Shown: one piece after another, positions 53,852 to 61,622 of the stretch
How positions within the stretch are numbered: the first letter of the stretch is position 1
Layout of the letters: every line of letters starts with the position of its first letter
Assembly (NCBI GenBank): GCA_031292485.1
Contig: JARLHA010000006.1
Span: forward strand, 62,001 to 126,000
Reading direction: 5' to 3'
DNA: 64,000 bases
DNA from: Mucilaginibacter sp.
Lineage (GTDB): Bacteria > Bacteroidota > Bacteroidia > Sphingobacteriales > Sphingobacteriaceae
Made by a program: the position numbers and the translations under genes
The notes under the pieces: model-generated
Database searches by the model: none
Told to the model about the DNA's origin: nothing
What the model saw: the letters and a program-made list of their open reading frames with translations, nothing else

Positions 53852-54079
53852 ATGCCGGTAGCGGAAGTACATAAAACCAAATCCAACCTCAAAGCCTGGA
53901 TCGACCAGCTTTCAGATACCAATATGCTGGACGGCGTCCGGATCTTAAATACCGGCAATACCTCCTGGGATGATCTCACTGAATACCAAAAAGAAAACAT
54001 CAATGCCGGATTAGATGACATTAAACATGGGCGCGTGATGTCGTCCGAAGAGTTTTGGGACCAGCTGAAAAATGGCTGA
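53852..54079 (+). CDS. Small antitoxin-like protein
   Basis: 75 residues, acidic: MPVAEVHKTKSNLKAWIDQL, DDLTEYQKENINAGLDDIKHGRV and a C-terminal MSSEEFWDQL. The last two features (a GLxxIxxGxxxxSEExxxxL pattern) are typical of antitoxins paired with ParE/RelE toxins. A toxin gene should follow but the next 90 bp hold no intact one; a short open segment after 54070 may be its decayed remains. Orphan antitoxin is my reading. Confidence 0.6.
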   Translation: MPVAEVHKTKSNLKAWIDQLSDTNMLDGVRILNTGNTSWDDLTEYQKENINAGLDDIKHGRVMSSEEFWDQLKNG

Positions 54080-54167
54080 CATTTCCGCGCAAAAAAAGGG
54101 ATGAAGAAACGCTTTTACAGCATCTGATCATCCCCATATTGAAATTAAAACTGAACAAATACGTTTT

Positions 54168-54398
54168 TTAAACTTCGCCTGAAGTTTTATCTTTTTCGCG
54201 CGGATAATTTACCGCACATCCACCTGCCCCGCAGCACCCGGTATTGGATAGCGCCATGTAAATAAACAGCCCGCTAAACAAGCCCACGGCCCAATCTGCC
54301 GACTGGATTGACCAAACCAGCATCCACAGCCCCATCCCCAGGCGCAAAAAACGCGAGAAATTCCAATTGCTAAAAACTCTTTGCTTTAATGCTTCCAT
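54168..54398 (-). CDS. Small membrane protein with CCGAGGC tail (YgaP/DUF2892-related)
   Basis: 76 residues: two hydrophobic helices (about 17-33 and 36-50) and a Cys-rich segment NTGCCGAGGCAVN. Its start overlaps the stop of the upstream rhodanese gene by one base, so it belongs to the rhodanese operon. Cys-rich tail suggests sulfur or metal handling (inference). Confidence 0.7.
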   Translation of the reverse strand: MEALKQRVFSNWNFSRFLRLGMGLWMLVWSIQSADWAVGLFSGLFIYMALSNTGCCGAGGCAVNYPREKDKTSGEV

Positions 54399-54715
54399 CA
54401 GATGTATTTGTTAAGGCTGTGCCAGCTGCCGCCGTTATGCACGTTTGTAAATCCCTGTGATAGCAGCATGGCCTTTGCCGAGCGGCTGCGCATGCCCGAG
54501 GCGCAACAGGTAATAATGGGCTGGTCTTTTTTAAGCTTACTGACCCTGCCCGCGAGCGCGCCGAGCGGGATGTTTACCGATCCTTTTACATGCCCTCCCG
54601 AAAACTCGCCCGGAGTGCGTACATCAATAATTTTTGCGCCACCCGCTATCAACGCCTCAAAATCAACGCCTGGTGTTAATCCGAATATTTGCTTTAAACT
54701 TGCTACTAAACCCAT
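54398..54715 (-). CDS. Rhodanese-like domain protein
   Basis: 105 residues, a single rhodanese domain with KIIDVRTPGEFSGGHVKGSV, NIPLGAL and the active-site Cys loop CCASGMRSRSA. It probably carries persulfide sulfur in the cytoplasm or at the membrane. A second copy is 1 bp upstream in the same operon. Confidence 0.9.
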   Translation of the reverse strand: MGLVASLKQIFGLTPGVDFEALIAGGAKIIDVRTPGEFSGGHVKGSVNIPLGALAGRVSKLKKDQPIITCCASGMRSRSAKAMLLSQGFTNVHNGGSWHSLNKYI

Positions 54716-54716
54716 A

Positions 54717-54995
54717 TTAATTCATTGAATAATTTTTAACCATCAGCCACGACCCGCCGTCGCAGCAATCAATACCATTTTGTTTTAAAAACTGGCTCGC
54801 CATCTGGCTCCGCATGCCCGAAGCGCAGCAAAGCACAATGTTTTTCATTTGCTTAAATTCAATAAGCCGTGCACTCAATTCATTCAGGGGGATATTGATA
54901 CTGCCGTCAACATGCCCGGCACTAAATTCCTGCGGCGACCTTACATCTACAACCACGGTGCCTGGCAGGGATAATAACTCAATTATATTGCTCAT
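54717..54995 (-). CDS. Rhodanese-like domain protein, second copy
   Basis: 92 residues: TVVVDVRSPQEFSAGHVDGS, INIPLNEL and the same CCASGMRSQMA active-site loop. It is a paralogue of the downstream gene (54398-54715) separated by 1 bp. First rhodanese of the operon. Confidence 0.9.
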   Translation of the reverse strand: MSNIIELLSLPGTVVVDVRSPQEFSAGHVDGSINIPLNELSARLIEFKQMKNIVLCCASGMRSQMASQFLKQNGIDCCDGGSWLMVKNYSMN

Positions 54996-55082
54996 TTTGA
55001 TTATACTTAATAAACAAAGGTGAACATATGCCGGGCCATCATCTGGAACATTTGTTGGATAAGGGGCGAATTTTGCGGGCTG

Positions 55083-55301
55083 TTAATCAGTTATTGTCTT
55101 TTCAGAACAAGTACTGATCCCGAATGGCAGGTAAAGCGGGCAAAAACTAATGAAACTGGTCAGGATAAAAATACCCGACAGTACCAGTAAAATGATCGCC
55201 AGCGTACCGCTGAGCCAGGTGGTTGTAAAATAAACGGCAATGATCGCTACAGCAACCAGTATCCTTAATATGCGGTCGGCGGAGCCCATGTTCTTTTTCA
55301 T
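55083..55301 (-). CDS. DUF2892 (YgaP-like) membrane protein
   Basis: 72 residues: MKKNMGSADRILRILVAVAI, two helices, then a SFCPLYLPFGISTCSE motif with the FCPLY turn typical of DUF2892. Frequently encoded with rhodaneses (fused in E. coli YgaP). It is the first gene of this sulfur-handling cluster. Confidence 0.88.
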   Translation of the reverse strand: MKKNMGSADRILRILVAVAIIAVYFTTTWLSGTLAIILLVLSGIFILTSFISFCPLYLPFGISTCSEKTITD

Positions 55302-55476
55302 GATGTGTGATTTATTGTTAATGCGAATTTACCAATAAATCACCCGTAAGTTCAGGAACATTTGTTACAGAGTCCTTATTATAAACTTTCCCTTCTTGTC
55401 AAACATTTTTTCAAAATTGAACGAACGGATAATCTATAAATATCCAAACACTTCATCGGGAGGAAGCAGATTTTTT

Positions 55477-55726
55477 TCATAAATGCTTATTTTCAAAATA
55501 GGCATCCAGTTCTTTCTTTTCATCGAAATTTGCTGGCAATTTGATCGCCCCGGCCAACTTTTTAAGCTTTGGAGAAATGTGCGTTATTCCTCCATCATGT
55601 TCTTCTGTCAGCGTCTCCAGATAGGTTTCAATTAATTCCGATAAACTTCTTCCCGTTTGTTTTGCGTGCGATTTCGCTATCCTGATCACGTCCTCTTCTA
55701 CTGTTAAGGTTAACCTCCGTTCTCAT
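55477..55726 (-). pseudogene. DUF6364-type antitoxin gene with a one-base frameshift
   Basis: Reading from the ATG at 55726 the N-terminus and the family-typical RLTLTVEEDVIRIAKSHAKQ segment are in different frames. In-frame upstream of AGG TTA ACC lies a TGA, while ATG AGA ACG GAG is one base off. Length 250 bp equals 83 codons plus one. Beyond the shift the product (SLSELIETYLETLTE, ENKHL) is intact. Either a recent mutation or a sequencing error. No intact PIN-type toxin follows downstream. Confidence 0.65.
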
Positions 55727-55876
55727 AACATGCACGTTTTAAGTAAAGATACATATCTATCAAAAAACCGACAATAAATGTATGATCAAATAAGAAAAAT
55801 TGTGCAGCTAAATGTAATTTTCTATAGCTTCGCCAATATGGACTTCCCGGAGTCAATTATTGATTGGACATGCCGC

Positions 55877-56482
55877 TTATAATAGCTCAATAGTATTACG
55901 CCCGAGGCGCACCAGGTTTTTTTCTTCCATGGTTCGCAGCAATCGGCTGATAGCTTCGCGGTGGGTATGCAGTTCGTCGGCTATTTGCTGGTGGGTAATA
56001 TTGATCTTTTTAGTGCCGGCTGCCTTGCCCCGCTGCTTCAGGTAGTGCAGCACCTGTTTATCCATATTGCTGAAGGCAATCAGGTCAACCACCTCAATTA
56101 ATTCGGTAAAACGCTGTCCGTAGGTGCTGTTTACAAACATCTTCCACTCGGGGTATTTAAACCAGTCGTCAATCAAATTTACAGGTACCTGCAATACTTC
56201 GGTATCATCCTCGGCTATCGCCTTAACCGCGCTGATTTTATCGGCCTGGCAACAATTAATAGCCATGGCGCAGGTTTGCCCCGGGTAAAGGTGGTATAAA
56301 AATATTTCCTTATCGTCAAGTCCCTGCCTGATGATGCGCAGCACCCCCTTCAACACTATCGGCACAAAAAATACCTTCTCACCGGGCGCTATCAGGGTTT
56401 CGCCCGCTTTGATGGTTTTTGTGCGGGTGAACCGTTTTATTTCATCCAAAAGTTTGGGATCGGTAAAAGGGAGCGGGTTCAT
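55877..56482 (-). CDS. Crp/Fnr-family transcription regulator
   Basis: 201 residues from the Met at 56482 (MNPLPFTDPKLLDEIKRFTR). A cyclic-nucleotide-binding beta barrel (about 25-120) and a C-terminal helix-turn-helix (INITHQQIADELHTHREAIS) are visible. No four-Cys FNR iron-sulfur set is present. Probable regulator of the adjacent rhodanese/DUF2892 genes, as in other Bacteroidota, though this is positional. Confidence 0.85.
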   Translation of the reverse strand: MNPLPFTDPKLLDEIKRFTRTKTIKAGETLIAPGEKVFFVPIVLKGVLRIIRQGLDDKEIFLYHLYPGQTCAMAINCCQADKISAVKAIAEDDTEVLQVPVNLIDDWFKYPEWKMFVNSTYGQRFTELIEVVDLIAFSNMDKQVLHYLKQRGKAAGTKKINITHQQIADELHTHREAISRLLRTMEEKNLVRLGRNTIELL

Positions 56483-56557
56483 TTGTTGTTTTATTTTATC
56501 TGGCCGGGTAAAAGTACGAAAAGCGCGCGGCAATGCCACACTTCGGATCAACCTAAA

Positions 56558-57334
56558 TTAAACCTTATACAAACCTGCCGATACCTTTTCCACCAGGGCC
56601 TTGCTCAAATGCCTTGAGCCAAAGGCCATCACCCTGTTTAAAAAGCCGGTAATGATCTCCGCTTTTTTGTTAAACATGCCTTTAATACCCATTTCGGCAA
56701 CTTTTTGAGGCGGCATGTTAAACTTTTCGGCAATATGGGCGATGGCATCCATACCGGCCCGCTGCACAAAACCGGTATCAGTTGGCCCGGGGCAAAGGCA
56801 GCTTACCGAAACCGGCGTATCTTTCAGTTCGACCCTTATAGCGCGGCTGTACGACAAAATAAACGCCTTGCTTGCCGAATATAAGGCCAGCGTGGGTACC
56901 GCCTGGTAAGCAGCCGTGCTGGCAACGTTTAGTATGTACGATTGCTGCTGTGCTTTCAATGCCGGTAACAAATAGTGGGTTAGCTCCACCACCGCGTTGA
57001 TATTTAAGTTGAGCATGTTCATTTGTCCGGAAAGGCCCGTCTGGCTAAAATGCCCCCACAAGCCGTAACCCGCGTTATTAATCAATATGGACAATGGCAC
57101 CGGCAGGCCGGTACACCAATCGGCCACCTGCTTTGCAGCGCCGGGTATAGAAAGATCGATAGCGAGGTATTGGGCTTTCACCTTATACTCCTGTTGAACG
57201 GATGCCGCCAGCTGCTGTAATTCCGTTTCGGACCGGGCGACTAAAAGAAGATGGTACCCTTTTTGCGCCAGCAGCATGGCGATTGATTTTCCGATGCCCC
57301 TACTGGCGCCGGTTATTAAAGCATAGTTTTCCAT
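56558..57334 (-). CDS. Short-chain dehydrogenase/reductase (SDR)
   Basis: 258 residues: TGASRGIGKSIA nucleotide-binding motif, NNAGYG, catalytic Ser in STAAYQA and YSASKAF with the Tyr-Lys pair, then LCPGPTDTGF. It resembles DltE/YqjQ-type SDRs with a C-terminal hydrophobic helix near residue 240. Substrate unknown. Confidence 0.9.
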   Translation of the reverse strand: MENYALITGASRGIGKSIAMLLAQKGYHLLLVARSETELQQLAASVQQEYKVKAQYLAIDLSIPGAAKQVADWCTGLPVPLSILINNAGYGLWGHFSQTGLSGQMNMLNLNINAVVELTHYLLPALKAQQQSYILNVASTAAYQAVPTLALYSASKAFILSYSRAIRVELKDTPVSVSCLCPGPTDTGFVQRAGMDAIAHIAEKFNMPPQKVAEMGIKGMFNKKAEIITGFLNRVMAFGSRHLSKALVEKVSAGLYKV

Positions 57335-57417
57335 GGTAATGTCGGGCCGTTTGAAACGACCTTTACAAGTTTAACAAAATAAATACCGGGAAAAATGCTG
57401 CCCCTGGCTTAATTATG

Positions 57418-57446
57418 TTTTGATTGCCGGGATTTCGTTATTTTTG
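57418..57446 (+). promoter_or_regulatory. Promoter candidate for the kinase cassette
   Basis: TTTTG (57418-57422), 16-bp spacer, TATTTTTG (57439-57446), then the ATG 18 bp later. The -7 box fits TAnnTTTG, but the spacer is shorter than in the two other promoters listed here. Confidence 0.4.
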
Positions 57447-57463
57447 TGTAAATTCATCTTATT

Positions 57464-57676
57464 ATGATTGATATACCTGAGGAAGAATTGGTTCGAAAGG
57501 GAAAGATGACCAAATCGCCCTTTGATATGACCTTTGAAGAAGAGAAGGCATGGCGGATTGAAAAACAAGCCGAAGCGCAAGCTTTCCTTTTCTCCATAGG
57601 GCAACCGCTTGTTTATAAAAAAGACGGGGTAATGATAGCTGAGTATGCCGACGGAAGGATTATACCGGTCCATTAA
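57464..57676 (+). CDS. Small protein preceding the zeta-like kinase
   Basis: 70 residues: MIDIPEEELVRKGKMTKSPF, then an acidic helix (DMTFEEEKAWRIEKQAEAQA). Ends GRIIPVH. No family name. Its stop overlaps the start of the next gene by one base (TAATG). By layout it may neutralise the kinase, but this is inference from gene order. Confidence 0.55.
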   Translation: MIDIPEEELVRKGKMTKSPFDMTFEEEKAWRIEKQAEAQAFLFSIGQPLVYKKDGVMIAEYADGRIIPVH

Positions 57677-58278
57677 TGTCGGCTATTAACATTATTGCCG
57701 GGCCGCCCGGTATCGGCAAAAGCAGCAACGGCTTCGATTATATCGACGAGGACCTTGACATCCTGAACGAGGACGAAATGCGGTTCAGGTATAAGGCAAA
57801 AGGGTATGCCGATTACAATGAATATTCCATTTACCGGGTGCGCGACATCATCAGGCGGAAGCTGATCCGCAACGAAGATATTGCACTTGAACTGAACCTC
57901 GGCTTCCCGCACCAGTATGAATATGCGTTAGCGGCGAAAAAATTCAGCAATGAAAACCAACTTAATGTTATCCTGTTTTTTTCCGATAGTTTACAGTTAT
58001 GCCTCGACAGGGCGAAAATCAGGCACGAAAGCGGCCTGCACCTGGTAACACCCGAAACTATTACCGAAATGTATAACAATACACTTCCGCTGTTGAAAGC
58101 TAATTTTGATGCGATAGATAATTTAATTTTGATTGATGCAACAGAAGAGAATGATTTTTTCACGGTGGCCGAATATAACAAGGCAGCTAAACAGCTGGAA
58201 TTGCGCAGTCAAAATCCGGATTGGTTTAAAAATGATTTGAGGCCTTTTATCGAATTGTATTTGCGGCAACCGGAATAG
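57676..58278 (+). CDS. Zeta-toxin-like P-loop kinase
   Basis: 200 residues. Walker A IAGPPGIGKSSNG at about 7-19, a central ELNLGFPHQYEYALAAKK segment and DRAKIRHESGLHLVTPETI with the conserved Arg/His pattern of zeta toxins and related small-molecule kinases. Zeta toxins phosphorylate UDP-N-acetylglucosamine; related family members have other substrates, so activity is uncertain. The upstream 70-residue gene is translationally coupled. The last 15 bp lie inside a repeat block copied at 60568. Confidence 0.75.
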   Translation: MSAINIIAGPPGIGKSSNGFDYIDEDLDILNEDEMRFRYKAKGYADYNEYSIYRVRDIIRRKLIRNEDIALELNLGFPHQYEYALAAKKFSNENQLNVILFFSDSLQLCLDRAKIRHESGLHLVTPETITEMYNNTLPLLKANFDAIDNLILIDATEENDFFTVAEYNKAAKQLELRSQNPDWFKNDLRPFIELYLRQPE

Positions 58279-58545
58279 TGCTTTGGTTTGAGCGGGATGC
58301 TCAGAAAATTGTAAGTTCAAGTGAAATACACTTGGATTGGCGGAGGGAGGTGGGTTATTCCTGTCGCTATGCGATGGGCTGCACCCGTCGTTGGTATATT
58401 ACGTCCTTTCAGGACTAAAATTGTTTTACATCAGCCCTGAAAGGGCCTTATACGTCAACGCCGGGCGAAGTCCGGCGGGTATAGGTACACCCCGGCGAGC
58501 CCTGAAAGGGCGTTATACTTCTACGCGGGACGTTAACGCGCTGCT
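58266..58545. repeat. Repeat blocks A then B, left copy
   Basis: Block A (58268-58345) reads ccggaatagtgctttggttt, gagcggga, ttgtaagttcaagtgaaa and cacttggattggcgg; near-identical sequence is at 60569-60647. Block B (58479-58530) reads tacaccccggcgagccctga, then aagggcgttatacttctacgcgggacg, and is repeated at 60450-60498. The order is A-B here and B-A on the right, with the 58902-60430 gene pair between. Block B also contains the palindrome gccctgaaagggc, occurring twice in this copy. Confidence 0.75.
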
Positions 58546-58901
58546 AATATAAGGCAGTGAAACCTAATGTTAAATACCTTATTTAATGTCTTTGGCTGGG
58601 TCTCGGGAACAGTACCCTGCGTTCCCGGATGCATTTCGCAAAAATTATTTTTCAAAAAAACATCTTTTAATGTGATAACAGTCATTCAACATAGTGACAC
58701 AAGGCATAGTTCGCGTTTTTTTAATTCAATAACATTGCGCTGCATTTCCAAATTCAATATTAACCTGATAAACCTTTTAAAATATGAAAAAAAGCACACT
58801 CAGCACTAAATATAATTAATGCCTTTTCAGCTACATTGATATAATCTTATTATACCTATTGGGCAGCAGTCAAATTTCTTATCAAATTAAAATTTGCAGT
58901 T
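58546..58901. other. Spacer between repeat blocks and membrane protein
   Basis: 356 bp, increasingly AT-rich toward the gene. An aaaatttgcagtt stretch before the ATG at 58902 resembles a -7 box (one base longer than TAnnTTTG). No gene seen; an 80-codon frame at 58567 has no homology and poor composition. Confidence 0.45.
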
Positions 58902-60071
58902 ATGGAACCTGATTTTTGGATAATAGATCTCAAACCAGAACAATTATTATTGATAGCACCGTTTACTATTTTCTATTTGTTGGTGGTGCTAGTTGGCCGA
59001 TGGAAAATAATGGCGCTGCCATATCGCAGGCATTTCGAGGTTGAAACTAATTTAATATTAATGGAAGTGCAAGAATATGAACTCATATTAAACACTTATC
59101 CTGATTTAGCGAACAACAAAGCAGAAATAGAATCTCTTTTCAAAAAAGTGTATGACCTGCTTTTTTTAGCAAGTGCGGAAGCAAAAAAAAGAACATTGCG
59201 TGATTACTATTGCTGGGGTGGTGAGGAATTTTTGGCATGGCACTATGCAAAAGCTGCAGATCGGCTATTTATCAAAATAAGAACAGATCATTGTGGCCTT
59301 TTCAAACACTTTACGATGGATGAGTTGGTCGACCGCTTAAAAGAAGAACTAACGGAGTTGAAATTGTCCAAAAACACAAACACCAACGAAATTATAAAGG
59401 AAACAGAAAGATATATTAATACCGAAAAAAAATCAAGAGACTCGGGTAAGCATATCGACAAAAAAGATAAAGGCAAAAGTTGCGACGACGATTGCCTAAG
59501 TGATCATAGTATTAAACTGGAGGGAGCATTATTATTAAAGGATGTATTATTAATCCATCATAATTCCCAACTTCAAAATATTGATAAAGATTTGAAGAAC
59601 AACAACAAATTGATGTGGTTTATAACAACATCTTTATTCCTAATAACCATCCTTGGATGGTTATTAGGAAATCCAATTCTCTTTTTAGCCGGGGGTATAG
59701 GTGGTTTTTTTAGCCGGCTCAGATATATTCTTAAAGCAGAAAATGCGACCACCTCTTTCTTGGGAAACTGGATGAATTTATTCTCAAGCCCATCGGTGGG
59801 TGCATTGGCTGGTTGGGTAGGTGTTTTACTGATCTACGTTACAAAAGTTAGTGTTTTGGATATTAATCCTTTTAAAAACAATCATCATTGGATGCTTTTT
59901 CACGGCCGACCTCTTTATGAGGCGTTTGCAATTGCTTTTCTGTTTGGCTTTTCGGAAAGATTATTTGATACGTTTATGAATAGCGAAAAACTAAATGGGA
60001 CTGAAAATTCAAACAAAGAAAAAGACAAGACCTCTGAAAATGATCAAAAAAAAACCATTAAAGAGGCATAA
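58902..60071 (+). CDS. Multi-span membrane protein, unknown, effector-like
   Basis: 389 residues with AT-rich codon use. One N-terminal helix (14-32), a 200-residue cytoplasmic region with charged linker (about 150-200, many Lys/Asp), then a helical membrane domain from 238 with glycine-rich GGIGGFFSRLRYIL (264-277), GALAGWVGVLLIY (300-312) and FAIAFLFGFSERLF (342-355). This gxxGFxSRL ... GFSERLF layout occurs in other uncharacterised accessory membrane proteins as far as I recall, but I know no function. Cotranscribed with the small repeat peptide 56 bp downstream. The pair is bracketed by copied repeat blocks. Confidence 0.65.
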   Translation: MEPDFWIIDLKPEQLLLIAPFTIFYLLVVLVGRWKIMALPYRRHFEVETNLILMEVQEYELILNTYPDLANNKAEIESLFKKVYDLLFLASAEAKKRTLRDYYCWGGEEFLAWHYAKAADRLFIKIRTDHCGLFKHFTMDELVDRLKEELTELKLSKNTNTNEIIKETERYINTEKKSRDSGKHIDKKDKGKSCDDDCLSDHSIKLEGALLLKDVLLIHHNSQLQNIDKDLKNNNKLMWFITTSLFLITILGWLLGNPILFLAGGIGGFFSRLRYILKAENATTSFLGNWMNLFSSPSVGALAGWVGVLLIYVTKVSVLDINPFKNNHHWMLFHGRPLYEAFAIAFLFGFSERLFDTFMNSEKLNGTENSNKEKDKTSENDQKKTIKEA

Positions 60072-60127
60072 GAACCCAGAAAGACAACTAAACTATGCTT
60101 TATTGTATTAACATTAATTTATTAACG

Positions 60128-60430
60128 ATGAAAAAGCTCAACAAACTAAAACTAACCGCAATAGAAAAAAAACCAATTACTGATGTAATAGCCGGCATTT
60201 TTCGCAAGTATGACCAGACTGGCCCTGGTGATGATATAATTGGCAAAGAACAAATAATAATAGGGACTGACCCTGATGACATTGGATCTATTGGCAAAGG
60301 GCAAGTAATAATAGGGACTGACCCTGATGGCATTGGATCTATTGGCAGAAAACGCCGATATAAAAATGGCACTGCCGGCATTGGATCGGCAGACAGAAAT
60401 GGCGTTGACGGGCCTTTAGGAAGAAAATAA
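60128..60430 (+). CDS. Small repeat-bearing peptide
   Basis: 100 residues from the ATG at 60128 (an earlier frame start at 60095 is less likely). A basic N-terminus (MKKLNKLKLTAIEKK) precedes two tandem 17-residue units, GKEQIIIGTDPDDIGSI and GKGQVIIGTDPDGIGSI, then a Gly/Asp-rich tail. The units derive from a 51-bp direct repeat in DNA. The leader-like N-terminus with repetitive hydrophilic units resembles a modified-peptide precursor, but there is no modifying enzyme next to it. Confidence 0.6.
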   Translation: MKKLNKLKLTAIEKKPITDVIAGIFRKYDQTGPGDDIIGKEQIIIGTDPDDIGSIGKGQVIIGTDPDGIGSIGRKRRYKNGTAGIGSADRNGVDGPLGRK

Positions 60431-60439
60431 TTAAAATAT

Positions 60440-60650
60440 CGCCCCTTCAGGTACACCCGGCGAGCCCTGAAAGGGCGTTATATTTCTACGCGGGACGATG
60501 TGCAGCGAGGTGATGATGAAGTGCAACTAACGGTATAAAAGGTGTATGTATCGCCAGGCATCCTGGTTTGGCCGGAATAATTCTTTGGTTTGAGCGGGAC
60601 GCTCAAGGCATTGTAAGTTCAAGTGAAAGACACTTGGAGTGGCGGGTGCG
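60440..60650. repeat. Repeat blocks B then A, right copy
   Basis: Block B (60450-60498) and block A (60569-60647) match the left copies at 58479-58530 and 58268-58345, but in swapped order. Block A again includes the ccggaata word that belongs to the 3' end of the kinase gene, showing that part of that gene was copied along. Confidence 0.75.
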
Positions 60651-60772
60651 CTGGCATCACTGAATAATTTGCAGGTGGCTTTCAGGATCGCGTTGTCTAG
60701 TAATAAACATCTGGAATGTTATAGATTTAGGTATGAAAACTATAACTATATTAGCGAAATCAAAAACCATTA

Positions 60773-61621
60773 ATGAGTAATTTCGGAGTCAAAAATTTCA
60801 TAAAACTTAGAGCTTTATTTAAAGAAAAGGGATGGCATAATAATGTTGAGGATGACTATGTTTTCGAGAGTTTTAGCCACTTGCTTAATAACTTAACCCT
60901 AACGGAGCAAGAATTAATATTGGACCTTGCTGAGCGATATTTGTGGATTGACAATGGCAAATACATACCTTTGCTCAAGGATTTGTTGTCGGAAAAGGAA
61001 TGCGTTGAGGATTTAGCCTCCTTTGAGAAAGTGATTTTTTTTCCAGTAATAAAACCTACAGATCAGAATAAAACTAAAAGTGGTAATCTGCTTATTTACC
61101 ACGTTAAAACTATAAAGCCGCTGCTTCCAGAACCGATCAAGAACCGCCAATTTATCGTCTTAGAAAATTTTGACCAAATTTCGGAAACTAAATTTAAGCT
61201 GGGGAAAAAAGATGTGTTTGTATTAATTGATGATTTTTTAGGGACAGGAAAAACAATTGATGCAACGTTGAAAAAAGTTTGCGAGAACAAATACATTAAT
61301 ATCGACCAAATACGAGTGGTTGGATTCACTGCGCTAAAGCCATCATTGGCACTTTTATCAAATTGGGGAATAAAGGGCTACTTTAAAAATATATTGTCAA
61401 AAGGCATCTCTGAATACTACACCAAAGATGTGGAAGACAAATTGTTGGTCATGAAAAAAATTGAAAAAATGTCAATGGCTCCTAAAGAATATAAAATGGG
61501 TTTTGGAAAATCAGAAGCATTGGTAACGATGGCGAGAACACCAAATAATACCTTTTCTATATTTTGGTCTAGTCATATAAAAGATGAAATAGAATATTCT
61601 GCCCCCTTTCCTAGATACTAA
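60773..61621 (+). CDS. Phosphoribosyltransferase-like protein of a retron
   Basis: 282 residues. The PRTase PRPP-loop is visible at about 148-162: VFVLIDDFLGTGKTIDATL, matching hhhhDDxxxTGxT with paired acidic residues. The N-terminal 100 residues are helical (YVFESFSHLLNNLTLTEQEL) and the C-terminus unassigned. As I recall, retrons with a PRTase-like effector and a winged-helix partner form one recognised type. The next gene starts 1 bp after the stop. Its product would be the toxic effector released when the RT-msDNA complex senses phage (inference). Confidence 0.7.
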   Translation: MSNFGVKNFIKLRALFKEKGWHNNVEDDYVFESFSHLLNNLTLTEQELILDLAERYLWIDNGKYIPLLKDLLSEKECVEDLASFEKVIFFPVIKPTDQNKTKSGNLLIYHVKTIKPLLPEPIKNRQFIVLENFDQISETKFKLGKKDVFVLIDDFLGTGKTIDATLKKVCENKYINIDQIRVVGFTALKPSLALLSNWGIKGYFKNILSKGISEYYTKDVEDKLLVMKKIEKMSMAPKEYKMGFGKSEALVTMARTPNNTFSIFWSSHIKDEIEYSAPFPRY

Positions 61622-61622
61622 T

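Noticed and set aside
58567..58809. 80-codon frame between repeat block B and the membrane protein
   Set aside because: Composition is that of AT-rich spacer; no start signal and no domain.
60128..60430. Definite RiPP precursor call for the repeat peptide
   Set aside because: Leader-like N-terminus and repeats are suggestive, but there is no cleavage motif, Cys pattern or modification gene.
58266..60650. CRISPR array in the repeated blocks
   Set aside because: Blocks are long, only two copies each and not regularly spaced; no cas gene is present.
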